Assembly (NCBI GenBank): GCA_029559035.1
Contig: JAKQCT010000051.1
Span: 1 to 64,000 of the forward strand
Length of the DNA stretch: 64,000 nucleotides
From: Acidobacteriota bacterium
GTDB taxonomy: Bacteria > Acidobacteriota > UBA4820
Direction: 5' to 3'
Below the pieces are notes generated by a model. It was not told the origin of the DNA. It did no database searches and was given only the letters and a program-made list of their open reading frames with translations. Of the stretch, positions 25,733 to 35,600 are shown piece after piece. Position 1 is the stretch's first letter. Each line of letters begins with the position of its first letter. Both the position numbers and the translations under genes were made by a program.

Positions 25733-26393
25733 GCTAATGCTGATCCTGTTGGCTCTTTCGCTTCTATGTCCAGCAATCGTCCTCGCGAAGGGAGACGTGA
25801 ACCTGACGGCCCCCGCGAAGGACCAGGCGCTGACTAAGCTGCTCATGACGCGCCATTCAGTGAGGGCGTACTCGGACAAGGCTCTAACCCTGGACCAGCT
25901 CTCCAACATCCTCTGGGCGGCGCAGGGCATCAACGCGTCCGGCAAGAAAAGGACGACTGCGAGCGCCAGGGCCACATACCCTTTGCAGATCTACGTGATG
26001 GTGAAGAACGTGACAGGCGTTGATCCGGGAATCTATCTCTATGACCCTCAGAACAACAAGCTGACGCCGGTTCCGAAAGGCGAAAAAAGGACAAGCGTGG
26101 TCCCCGACGCGGTGAAGCAGGATTGGGTCGCGAAGACTCCGGCCGTGATCATGATCTCCTACTCGAAACCCGAGAAGGACCTCGGGGACAAGACTCTGAT
26201 GTTCGTTTCTGTCGAGGCCGGGGCGGTCATGCAGAACGTCTATCTCATGTGTGAAGCGCTGGGCCTGGGGACCTGCGCGGTCGGAGGGTACGACGCGAAG
26301 GCGGCGAAGGAATTCTTCCTTCTGAAGCCGGGGGAAGAACCGGTCCTGATGTTGCCCATAGGAATACCGGCGCCGGCGGAGCCTGCGAAGTAA
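25725..26393 (+). CDS. Exported nitroreductase/SagB-type FMN oxidoreductase
   Basis: A 222-residue protein with a Sec signal peptide (~1-21, ending IVLAKG). The mature part is a nitroreductase-fold domain: RHSVRAYSDKALTLDQLSNILWAAQG at the N-terminus and GLGTCAVGGYDA near the C-terminus, closest in pattern to the SagB/ThcOx branch that includes azoline dehydrogenases. Most nitroreductases are cytoplasmic, so the signal peptide is unusual; FMN would have to be loaded before or after export. It overlaps the hydrolase gene by 8 bases. Substrate unknown. Confidence 0.87.
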   Translation: MNKLMLILLALSLLCPAIVLAKGDVNLTAPAKDQALTKLLMTRHSVRAYSDKALTLDQLSNILWAAQGINASGKKRTTASARATYPLQIYVMVKNVTGVDPGIYLYDPQNNKLTPVPKGEKRTSVVPDAVKQDWVAKTPAVIMISYSKPEKDLGDKTLMFVSVEAGAVMQNVYLMCEALGLGTCAVGGYDAKAAKEFFLLKPGEEPVLMLPIGIPAPAEPAK

Positions 26394-26549
26394 AATTGAA
26401 GATTGAAAATTGAAACGCGAAAAATAAAGGAGAGGTGATTCTCTTCAAGTGGCCAGCGGAGTCGGCGAAGCAAAAAGTGAAAAGTGAATGATGGATAATA
26501 GTTTTCCTTGACTTTTCATTTTTAGTTTATCATTTTTACTTTTTCAATG
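26394..26549. repeat. AT-rich low-complexity intergenic repeat
   Basis: Direct runs of TTGAAGATTGAAAATTGAAA and AAAAAGTGAAAAGTGAA on the left, and the inverse pattern (ACTTTTCATTTTTAG, ATTTTTACTTTTTCA) on the right. The same word family occurs at about 10245-10280 and 47200-47220. No coding potential. Confidence 0.55.
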
Positions 26550-26577
26550 CCGGGAAAAGAGTTGATTCTTTTCCCGG
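26550..26577. terminator. Bidirectional terminator-like hairpin between convergent genes
   Basis: Eleven-pair stem CCGGGAAAAGA/TCTTTTCCCGG with a six-base loop. It lies 3 bases beyond the gpmA stop and downstream of the nitroreductase gene; the plus-strand side continues into T-rich sequence, so it may end both transcripts. Confidence 0.65.
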
Positions 26578-26580
26578 TTG

Positions 26581-27330
26581 TTATTTCTTCACCGTCCCCT
26601 GTTTCGCGACCTTGTCCATGGCGGCTTTTATCGCTTCCTGGTCGCCAAGGTAATAAGACTTCGTGGGCCTGAGCTTGTCGTTCAGGTGATATACGAGGGG
26701 GATTCCCGTGGGGATGTTGAGCTGGATAACCTCTTCCTCCGACATGTTCTCGAGATATTTGACGAGCGCCCTCAGGCTGTTGCCGTGAGCGGATATGAGG
26801 ACCTTCTTCTTGGTTTTTATGAGCGGCGCGATCGTCTTGTGCCAGAGCGGAAGAAACCTCTCCACGGTGTCCTTCAGACTCTCGCATGCCGGAGCTTCGC
26901 CCTTATTCAAGTCGGCGTACCTTCGGTCGTTTACGGGGTGTCTCGGGTCCGATTTCTTGAGCGGCGGGGGAGGCGTGTCGTAGCTGCGCCGCCAGATCCT
27001 GACCTGCTCCTCGCCGAACATCTCGGCCATTTCAGCCTTGTTGAGGCCCTGAAGGTTGCCGTAGTGTCTTTCGTTCAGCCGCCACGATTTGATGACGGGT
27101 ATCCAGGTGAGGTCCATCTCGTCAAGCGTTATCCACAAGGTCCTTATGGCCCGCTTCAGGTAGGATGTGAAAGCCACGTCGAAGACGAATCCCTCGGCTT
27201 TCAGTATCCTGCCCGCGGAGTGAGCTTCCTCGATGCCCTTCTCGGACAGGTCGACGTCAGTCCAGCCTGTGAACCTGTTCTCCTTGTTCCAAACACTTTC
27301 CCCGTGGCGCAGCAGAACGAGCTTGTGCAT
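26581..27330 (-). CDS. gpmA: 2,3-bisphosphoglycerate-dependent phosphoglycerate mutase
   Basis: Glycolytic enzyme interconverting 3- and 2-phosphoglycerate. It has [10 protein letters not shown] (phospho-accepting His9), [26 protein letters not shown] and the second histidine in [14 protein letters not shown], with normal length of 249 aa. The start is the ATG at 27330, nine bases after GGAGG; the longer frame begins upstream without support. It has its own promoter and lies downstream of gltX on the same strand. Confidence 0.96.
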   Translation of the reverse strand: MHKLVLLRHGESVWNKENRFTGWTDVDLSEKGIEEAHSAGRILKAEGFVFDVAFTSYLKRAIRTLWITLDEMDLTWIPVIKSWRLNERHYGNLQGLNKAEMAEMFGEEQVRIWRRSYDTPPPPLKKSDPRHPVNDRRYADLNKGEAPACESLKDTVERFLPLWHKTIAPLIKTKKKVLISAHGNSLRALVKYLENMSEEEVIQLNIPTGIPLVYHLNDKLRPTKSYYLGDQEAIKAAMDKVAKQGTVKK

Positions 27331-27378
27331 CTTCTTCCTCCAGAATCTCCCGTGCAACCAAGATCGCGGGATTTAGCG

Positions 27379-27407
27379 ATTGTAAATTAAATTTCGTCCG
27401 TTGTAAA
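27379..27407 (-). promoter_or_regulatory. sigma-70 promoter of gpmA
   Basis: Minus strand TTTACA (27407-27402), 17 bases, TACAAT (27384-27379); leader about 42 bases to the ATG. Confidence 0.65.
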
Positions 27408-27485
27408 TCGGTGAGACACGGAAAAAGGAAGGATATCGGGGTATTGATGGAAAAACGCCGGGTTATCAGCTGGATGCGCGGGGCT

Positions 27486-28895
27486 TCAGCCGGCGTTCAA
27501 GAAATTGAGCCCCCGTTCGAGCCTCTTGAGGCTGGCCTGTTTTCCCATCGCTTCGAAAAGGTCGAAAATCGAGGGGCTTTCGCCTTTGCCCGTGAGGAAG
27601 AGCCTCGAGGGGTGGATCAGCTCCTTCGCGTGGATTCCGCGCTCTTCGGCGTAAGCGCGGAGAGCCTTCTCGATCTCGGCGGCGTTCCATGAAGGATCTT
27701 CTATGGACGAAAGCTTGTAGATAAGCCCTAGGAAGTTCTTTTTGACGCTTTCGACGTTTAGTTTCGTAAGCGTCTTTTCGTCGTAGTAAAAATCATCGGC
27801 CGCGAACGGATAGAGCGTCGTCGCGAGTTCCGGCACGTTCCTCGCCCTCGATCTCATCAGGTCCACGGCCTTGTCGTCGGGAAAGGGAAGGAAAGGATAA
27901 AGCTTTTTGAAGGCAGGAGCGGCAAGTTCCCTTATCTCATCCAGAGGCATGCCGCCTATCAGCTTGCCGTTGAGGAAATTGAGCCTCTCTCTGTCGAAGA
28001 CGGATGGCGACTTCTTAAGTTTCTGCAGCTCGAACCGCTCGACGATCTCCTCTCGGGTGAGGCACCTGTTTTCGTCGAGGCTGGCGCCCATTGAGGCGAG
28101 GAAATTGAACATCGCCAGCGGCAGGATGCCTTCGTCCTTGTAGGCTATCACGGAGGTCGTCCCGTGCCGTTTGGAGAGCTTCTTCTTGTCGGGGCCCAGG
28201 ATCAGCGGCAGGTGGCCGAAGAGCGGCGGTTCGATGCCGAGGGCCTTGTAAATGGCGATCTGCTTGGGAGTGTTAGAGATGTGGTCTTCGCCCCTGATGA
28301 TGTGGGTTATCCCCATGGAATAATCGTCGGCTACGACTGAAAGGTTGTAGGTCGGGCTCGCGTCGCTGCGCAGAAGCACGAGGTCCTCTATCTGGGAAGC
28401 GTCGAACGAGATCTTTCCCTTGACGACATCATCCCATTCGATCTTCCCTTCCGGTATCCTGCACCTTATGACGAAGAACTCTCCGGCTAGCGCCCTCCGG
28501 TCGGATTCATCCTTTGAGATCCCGCGGCACTTGCCGTCGTAGCGCCATTCCTCCGGCTTCGCGAGAGCGTTCTTTCTCCGTTCTAGCTCATCCTTCGAGC
28601 AGAAACAGCGGTAGGCGGTGCCGTTCGCCAGCATCTTGTATGAGAGCTCCTGGTGGATGTGCTTGTTGTGCGACTGGAAATGGGGGCCTTCGTCCCAGGT
28701 TATGCCGAGCCACGAAAGGCCGTCGAGGATCGCCTGGGTCATCTCGGGCGTAGATCGTTCCTCGTCGGTGTCCTCGACCCTCAGGACGAATTTCCCGCCC
28801 GTCTTTTTCGCGTGCAGCCAGTTTATCAGCGCCGTCCTCGCCCCGCCGATGTGCAGGTAGCCCGTGGGGGATGGAGCGAACCTTACCTTTACCAT
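27486..28895 (-). CDS. gltX: Glutamyl-tRNA synthetase
   Basis: Class I aminoacyl-tRNA synthetase charging tRNA-Glu (or a non-discriminating form also charging tRNA-Gln; not decidable here). The HIGH-type motif is APSPTGYLHIGGAR (about residue 15) and the KMSKS-type loop is KKLSKRHGTTS. Residues RVEDTDEERS and RGEDHISNTP are typical. Length 469 aa is normal. I prefer the ATG at 28895 (MVKVRFAP), which is preceded by GGGAGG, to one four codons upstream. A TATAAT at 28918-28913 may be the -10 box. Confidence 0.96.
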   Translation of the reverse strand: MVKVRFAPSPTGYLHIGGARTALINWLHAKKTGGKFVLRVEDTDEERSTPEMTQAILDGLSWLGITWDEGPHFQSHNKHIHQELSYKMLANGTAYRCFCSKDELERRKNALAKPEEWRYDGKCRGISKDESDRRALAGEFFVIRCRIPEGKIEWDDVVKGKISFDASQIEDLVLLRSDASPTYNLSVVADDYSMGITHIIRGEDHISNTPKQIAIYKALGIEPPLFGHLPLILGPDKKKLSKRHGTTSVIAYKDEGILPLAMFNFLASMGASLDENRCLTREEIVERFELQKLKKSPSVFDRERLNFLNGKLIGGMPLDEIRELAAPAFKKLYPFLPFPDDKAVDLMRSRARNVPELATTLYPFAADDFYYDEKTLTKLNVESVKKNFLGLIYKLSSIEDPSWNAAEIEKALRAYAEERGIHAKELIHPSRLFLTGKGESPSIFDLFEAMGKQASLKRLERGLNFLNAG

Positions 28896-28944
28896 GAAAC
28901 CTCCCAAAAGTAATTATATCAGAAGAGAAAACGGTATGAAAAAA

Positions 28945-28962
28945 GGGCCGGTTCCCCGGCCC
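28945..28962 (-). terminator. Rho-independent terminator after the giant secreted protein gene
   Basis: Seven-pair GGGCCGG/CCGGCCC stem with a four-base loop, flanked by A5 and T4, so on the minus strand the stem is followed by six T residues. It separates the secreted-protein operon from gltX. Confidence 0.85.
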
Positions 28963-28991
28963 CTTTTCATTTATCTTTAAAAAGCGACTTT

Positions 28992-31900
28992 TTATGGGAT
29001 ACAAGTTCCCGTCGAGTTGACGATCCTGATTCCCGCTGTGCCGTTTCCCGCAGGGCCCTCTCCCGCTCCGTTGTAGGCGGTTACCAGGTACCAGTAGAGC
29101 CCTCCTTCCACTCCTGACGGATCGTCTGACGAGAGATCGACGGACGTCGAGGTTCCTTCATACTTCAGGCAGGAGTCCACATCCGAAGTCAGGAGCGACG
29201 GAAGCTGGGAGAGGGTTCCCCGGTAAAGCCTGTACCCCCCGGTCGCGGTGGGTTCCGACGGCCAGCTCTGGGTTGTCTTGTCCTCGCTCCAACCCTGGGC
29301 GTCGGCCCCCGAAGAGCCCGTGGCGATCTCCGGCGGGATCTCCTCCACAAAAATGAGGTTGAACATCCCAGGAGGTGTTTTGAACGGTCCGCAGCTGCAT
29401 ACCGAATCCTCCCAGACCAGGGCGATGATTATATGCTGACCAAGAGGGAAACTCCTCGAGTCCCATTCGAATGAGAAGTCGCCGTTCCCGTCCTTCGACG
29501 TTGACGAGCCTATAAGAGTTCCCGTCAGCGGATCGTTGAGGTTTGAAGGATCGATGTAAAAATCGACCCGGGAAACTGGCCGGAGCGCGAGTTCGTTGTA
29601 CGGGTGCGCGGCGACGTGGACCGCTGACCCTCCAACCGAGGCCCCGCTGAGCGGAGAGGTGATGAAAACCTGCGGGCCGTGATTGTCGACTGTGAAGCTC
29701 CAGCTGTTTTTCCCGGTCGAATCTTTGAATCCCTGAATCGAGCATTCGTCCGTCACCCTCACAGTAAGCGTGTGGAGTCCGTCGGAAAGCGTAGTAGTAT
29801 CCAGGCAGATATTTTGCGGATTCGTGCCCTCGCCGGGTATATCATAGATGTTCCAAGCTCCTCCGTCGATGGCGTATGCTATCTGGGTTATGTCGTCGAT
29901 GCTGCCGTTGTTCACAAGGTTCTCCGCACCCGGGCTTGCCCAGATCGAGAAACAGAGGCTTCCGCATACGACCCAGGAGCTCGCGGAGGGGAAGCAGGAT
30001 CCTGAGCCGGGTGGGGCGTTGCATCCCGGGTTCCATGTTATGTCGTAAGATGGAACGGTGTTTATGTGGTAAGTGTCTGCCGAGTTCAATGTCGTGATGT
30101 TACAACCTGAATCCTCGACCTGGACGCGGATCTGGCCGTTCCCGTTCCCGTACGCCCAATTGGTCGTATCCCACGCGTAGGTGTAGGTGCCGACGATGCC
30201 GGCAGGTGTGCTGTTGGTTTTTTCGACAATCCTGCGCCACGCCGTTCCGTCGTAGAACTCGAATCGGACCCTGGTGATGGCGCTCGTCGGGTCCATAACG
30301 GAAACACTGAGGTTGACGGTCTTCTGGATGTACAGAACGCCGCCGGCGTCGTAGTAGATCGGAGAAACAGTTATGCCCGGAGGATTTACGATCTGCGGGA
30401 TGTCGTAATCAGGTTCGAGCGAGAGTGCGCCGATCCCGAAGTAGTCGGTGGCGTAATATACCATTCCGTTGCCGGAATTGAGGCCTGTGAGCATGTCGAA
30501 AGGATAAACCCCGGTCTGTCCTGAAGGCATGAACGCGGGAGCGAGGGGATTGACGATGCTGATAAGGAAAACTGCGGGATATCCTCCAATAGCGTGATCA
30601 CCGCTGGCCGCGAGCGTTCCTTCCGACAACTTCGTTATCAGTGGCGGCGAAGGATTCGTTCCCCAGCTCCAGCCAATGTTTAGTATGGTTGTACCGGCGG
30701 TTGACAGAGCGAACGGAAGCGGGCCGGAAATGGACACGGGGTGTATGTCCGCGTTCATGCTGCTTATAAGGTACGCGACGTTGTTGGCGATGGCTATACC
30801 CGAAATATTCGTAAAGCCCGCTATCGAGCCTGCATCCGTCAGGTAATCTTCGTAAAATAGGTACGTATAAAATGTTGTAGGACTTGTGACACCGAGGAAT
30901 TGCTGGCCGGGATAAGAGCTGTGTGATAGATTAGCTATCCCTGTAACTCCCCCGGTGATTGTCTCGGCATCCAGCCTCACGGGCACGGCAGGATCGGTGT
31001 TAACATCCACTAAGTCAAGGGCTGACGATGTTCCCACGACAAGGCATTCCCGGGTTCCCCAGGACCAGGACTTAAATAACTTTGTTATCGTTCCAGCGGA
31101 GGTGATATATGGTGTGCTTGGTGAGATCAATACTGGGTTATTCTTCGCGGTAACATTCACCGTCCAAACTCGGTTTGTCCCATCTGAAATATAGCAGTAG
31201 TTGCCGTCGCCCGAAACCGATACATATTTGACTTCGCTGAAATTGACGTTGTCCGGTTCAAGGAAGCTCAGCGTAACGGGCCAGGTTGGATCCGAATTGT
31301 CGAGGATGGCTAGTCCCGCTGAGCCGCTTGGAACATAAAGGTAATCGCCTGCCGGGATCACATCATACGCGTATCCTCCCGTCGTGTAGTGCGAGGTTTC
31401 GGACAACCCCGTATCGAAGAACCTGGCTCCCCCCGGGCCGCACGCCGCGACTCCTCCGCCCGCCGAATACCCTGCATCGTAGGTGGCATAGGAGGTTGAA
31501 GGGCTGAAAAACCCCTCGTTGATCAAATCCGAGAGTTGATCGTTATACAGGGCGACTCTTCCCTGATAATTCGTGAGCATGACGCCGGTTCCAGAGTCTT
31601 TCATCGAAACCAGGTCGTAAACGTCGGTGAATTCCCTGATGAGATAGTTGTTGGATGGTACGGATACGTCAGGTATGTGATGAACGCTTATCCAGCAAGT
31701 TTCATCGGGATCCGGGCCGCCGAAATAGGTACCTACCCACGGATTGTAGTGTTGCCACGGTTCATAATTGCCATAGAGGTATGGATATTTATACATGATA
31801 TTGCCTGTATCGTATGAACCTGAGGGATTTGAGGGAGTGGCATTCAGAATCTGACCGATGAATGTCGGAGGGGAGCATTCCAGGTCGCTTATATCCCAGA

Positions 31901-32663
31901 AGTCGTAATAGCTTTGTCCCCAGTCGCCGAGAATAAGGGTGTTTCCCTGGCTAACTGAGTCTTCGGGGATGCACATGGGAATATAGAATCCGCCTATCGG
32001 GCTGGAGAACGTCCATATCAGTTTCCAGTCGGCTAAGCTCCACACACATGCGTCACCCGTCATAAGATCCGTGTAAATCAGATAATTGTCGTCAGGTGTA
32101 GGTATAGCGTCGTTATAGGCGTAGTAAAAACCCGGAGCATAATTAAGAAACGACGGGTTGACAGGGTTCGAAACGTCGAAGACGTAAGTGTAGTAATAGC
32201 TGAAAACATACGCCATGCTGTTGTGTATGCGGACGCGGAGCGCGATGTCGCCCCACCACATCTCGAGGGCGCTGGCGGGATCGCCGGCGCTCGAGAAATA
32301 CAGGTTGCCGCCGGCGCCCCAGACAATGGCGCTGCCGTCGGTGTCGGAAGTCCAGGTTTCGCCGCCCATCCAGTAGTAGCCTGGATCGCAGAGACTCTCA
32401 GGTTGCGGAACGCTTTCACTCCTGCTTCTAATGCCCTCTGCCTTCAACCTGCTGAAAATGGGGCGATGGATATCATCGGGAATAAAGGCTCTGTCCTTGA
32501 GTGGTTTTGGCAGGGCCAGGTCGCCGAATTGGATCTCGGCGCGAGCGGTTGTTTCCCGGGCGCAATTTTTCGCTCCATGGACTCTATCACCGGAATGGCC
32601 GGGGAGAGATGAGAAAGTCATAACGGTAAGGAAGACACAGGCAATAAACAGGAATCTCTTCAT
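28992..32663 (-). CDS. Giant secreted protein, LVIVD-like propeller plus Ig-like domains and module A tail (paralogue 2)
   Basis: A 1223-residue secreted protein with a signal peptide (~1-22). After CDPGYYWMGGE come ~600 residues of propeller-like repeats with LVIVD-type cores (VFDVSNPVNPSFL, LAILDNSDPTWPV, LDLVDVNTDPAVPV), then Ig-like segments (VFITSPLSGASVGGSAVHV ... FYIDPSNLNDPLTGTLIGSS) and finally the ~115-residue module A beginning PPEIATG and ending with a near-terminal cysteine. It is homologous along its whole length to the upstream gene. The start is ATG 32663, preceded by GGAGGA. The 23-base gap to its paralogue implies one transcript. Likely a surface-exposed binding or structural protein. 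Confidence 0.85.
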   Translation of the reverse strand: MKRFLFIACVFLTVMTFSSLPGHSGDRVHGAKNCARETTARAEIQFGDLALPKPLKDRAFIPDDIHRPIFSRLKAEGIRSRSESVPQPESLCDPGYYWMGGETWTSDTDGSAIVWGAGGNLYFSSAGDPASALEMWWGDIALRVRIHNSMAYVFSYYYTYVFDVSNPVNPSFLNYAPGFYYAYNDAIPTPDDNYLIYTDLMTGDACVWSLADWKLIWTFSSPIGGFYIPMCIPEDSVSQGNTLILGDWGQSYYDFWDISDLECSPPTFIGQILNATPSNPSGSYDTGNIMYKYPYLYGNYEPWQHYNPWVGTYFGGPDPDETCWISVHHIPDVSVPSNNYLIREFTDVYDLVSMKDSGTGVMLTNYQGRVALYNDQLSDLINEGFFSPSTSYATYDAGYSAGGGVAACGPGGARFFDTGLSETSHYTTGGYAYDVIPAGDYLYVPSGSAGLAILDNSDPTWPVTLSFLEPDNVNFSEVKYVSVSGDGNYCYISDGTNRVWTVNVTAKNNPVLISPSTPYITSAGTITKLFKSWSWGTRECLVVGTSSALDLVDVNTDPAVPVRLDAETITGGVTGIANLSHSSYPGQQFLGVTSPTTFYTYLFYEDYLTDAGSIAGFTNISGIAIANNVAYLISSMNADIHPVSISGPLPFALSTAGTTILNIGWSWGTNPSPPLITKLSEGTLAASGDHAIGGYPAVFLISIVNPLAPAFMPSGQTGVYPFDMLTGLNSGNGMVYYATDYFGIGALSLEPDYDIPQIVNPPGITVSPIYYDAGGVLYIQKTVNLSVSVMDPTSAITRVRFEFYDGTAWRRIVEKTNSTPAGIVGTYTYAWDTTNWAYGNGNGQIRVQVEDSGCNITTLNSADTYHINTVPSYDITWNPGCNAPPGSGSCFPSASSWVVCGSLCFSIWASPGAENLVNNGSIDDITQIAYAIDGGAWNIYDIPGEGTNPQNICLDTTTLSDGLHTLTVRVTDECSIQGFKDSTGKNSWSFTVDNHGPQVFITSPLSGASVGGSAVHVAAHPYNELALRPVSRVDFYIDPSNLNDPLTGTLIGSSTSKDGNGDFSFEWDSRSFPLGQHIIIALVWEDSVCSCGPFKTPPGMFNLIFVEEIPPEIATGSSGADAQGWSEDKTTQSWPSEPTATGGYRLYRGTLSQLPSLLTSDVDSCLKYEGTSTSVDLSSDDPSGVEGGLYWYLVTAYNGAGEGPAGNGTAGIRIVNSTGTCIP

Positions 32664-32686
32664 TGTTCTCCTCCACTGCTGCTCTA

Positions 32687-35600
32687 TCATTGGCAGCTCC
32701 CGTCGGGATCGACGGTCCTTTCGATGACATCCGAACCGCGGCCGGCCGAACCTTCAAGCGAACCGTTGCGCGCGGTCACGAGGTACCAGTAAAAACGGCC
32801 GGGGACTATGGATGGATCGTCGGCGGAAAGATCCACGTTCATCGTCGGGCCGTCATATCTGACGCATGAATCGCCGGTGCCATCCCGCAGTCCGGCAAGC
32901 TGAGCCTGAGTTCCCCTGTAAAGTTTGTACCCGGTGGCGTTGTACTCGAAGGGCCAGCCCTGCATGGTTTTGTCATTGCTCCAAATCTGGGCATCGGTTT
33001 CGGATGTCCCTCTCGCTATTTCGGGAGGAACTACGTCGGGAGGAATGACGCTGAAGAAAATGAAGGGCGAGTCGAAGGGACCCCCGGCGCAATCAGAGTT
33101 CTCCCACGCGGCGGCAATCATGATATGGTTGCCGTAAGGAAATCCCGTCGTATCCCAAGTTATGGAGAATTCACCGTTGATGTCCTTCGTCGTCGCCGTT
33201 CCGATAAGAGTACCGGTCAGCGGATCGCTCAGGTCGGAAGGATCCACGTAGAACCTTACGATGTTGACGGGTCGGGACGGGAGCTCACCGGTAATCGCCG
33301 CGGCTACATGAACAGCCGAGCCTGAAACGGAATTGCCGGAAAGCGGAGACGTGATGTTCAGCCCGGGACCGTCGTTGTGAACGGTAAAGGTCCACGAACT
33401 GGTTCCCAAGGAATCCTTGAATCCCTGGAGGGTGCAGTCGTCGGTGATCCTGACAGTAAGGGTGTGCGCGCCGTCGCTGAGCGGGGTTGTGTCGATGCAT
33501 ACAGGAAGAGGATTGGGTCCGCCTGTAGGGATGTCTACCAGCGTCCACGGACCGCCGTCTATGGCGTAAGCGATCTGGCTCACATCGTCGGGCGAACCGT
33601 CGGAAACAATGTTGAACGGGTTGGTGTATGCCGAGATCGTGAAGCAGAGGTTCCCCGAAACTATCCAGGATCCCGCGGGGACGCAGAGCTCTCCCCCAGG
33701 CATAGCGTTGCATCCCGGATCCCAGGCGATGTCGAAGGAGGGGGCTGTGTTTATGTGATAACTTGCCGGGGTCACGAAAATGGTCTCATTGCAGCCGGAG
33801 TCCTCCACCCTTATCCGGATCGGGCCGTTGCCGGTTCCGTATTGCCACAGCCCGGTGTTCCATAAGTGAGTGTATGTCCCCACCTGTCCCGCGGGAGTGC
33901 TTATGGTCTTCTGGGCAATCCTGCGCCAGGAGGAGCCGTCGTAGAACTCGAAGATAACGCTTGTGATTGCACTGGTTGGGTCGGTCACCGAAACACTTAA
34001 ATCCACTGTTTGTTGGATATAATAGACTCCGCTTCCGTTGTTGTAATAAATGGGGTTGACGGTGATTCCCGGGGGATCCACCACCTGCGGCATGTCATAG
34101 TCGGGTTTGTTCTGCAGGGCGCCGATTCCGAAGAGATCCGAAGCGTAATAGACCATGCTGTTGTGAACGCCGAGTCCTGTTAAACCATCCATGGGCATGA
34201 TACCGGGCTGGCCCGCCGGCATCAGGGCCGGCGCGAGCGGGTCCTCAATGCTTACAAGAAAGACGGCCGGATATCCGGTCGTAGGGGAGTCACCACTGGC
34301 TGCCAGGAAAGAGTCGCTGACTTTGGCTATATATGTCTGTCCCGAACTGTATCCCAGGGAAAGTGGAGTCGTCCCTGAAGTGGATAGAGAGAAATAGACC
34401 GAAGGGGATTGTGGGGTCATCCTTATAGGTCTTATGGTAGCGCTTGTGTCTATCAGGTAAACTTTGTCACCGACGAAAGAGAGATCATAAAGATTGGAGA
34501 AACCTCCCAGGGTACCGGTATCGGTGAAAATTCCTCCGGAAATCCTGTATGTATAGAAATTGGCCGGGCTGACTGCTCCTATGAAGGTGGACCCCGGATA
34601 AGCGGGATGCTCAAAAGCCTTTATGCTTCGGCAATTCCCGCTCAGGGTCCTGGAATCGAGGCGGACTGGAACCTCGGGATTGGAGACATCTACCAACTCA
34701 AGCGTAGCTGATGTTCCCACCACCAGTCGGCCTCCCGCGAAAGCGAGGGAATAGACGGCCCTCGTTCCGCTCGTGAAATATGGAGAAGCGCAGTTCATGA
34801 CGACAGGGTGGTATTTGTCCGTGACATTGACTGTCCATATATTCGCGGAACCGTCAGAAACGAACAGGTAATTTCCGTCCGTGGAAACCGTCGCGTAAGC
34901 AATCGAGTCGAAGCAGCTGTCGGTCTCAACAAATGAGGCCGTGACGGGATTCGAAGGGTCGCTATTGTCGAGGATGGCCAGCCCCGCGCCGCCGCTCGGA
35001 ATAAAGAGCCAGTTGCCGCTGCCAACTATCCCGGAAGCGTAACTGCCTGTCGTGAAATGGCATGTCTCGGAGAAGAAATCGTTGAAGAACCGTAAACCCC
35101 TCGCGCCTTCCGACACCAGGCCGCCGGCAGTGTGCACGCCGAAATCATACAGGACTTTATCCGCTGACCAGTCAAAATGCTGAGTCCCGAAATATCCCGC
35201 CTTGATGACCGTGTTGAACTGGGCATCATACTGTGCTGTCCTGTTTTGAAGATAGGCGACTGCCATCCCTTCACTGCCTGGATCCTTTATCGACACTATG
35301 TCGTAAGGAGCGATGAATTCCTTCAAGAAAAGGTTGTTTTCGGGTCGGCTAATATCCGGGATATGGTAGACGCTCAGCCAGCATTGCTCATCGTATGACG
35401 GGCCGTAGAAAAAGGCGCCGACCCACGGATTGTAATATTGCCAAGGCTCATAGTTGCCATATAAAAAAGGATATTTGTAGAAAATATTGCCAACATCGTA
35501 CGCGCCTGATGGGGATGAAGGAGTGGCATTCAATATATGGCCGATAAAAACGGGCGGTCCGCACTGCAGGTCGGAGATATCCCAGAAATCGTAATAGCTG

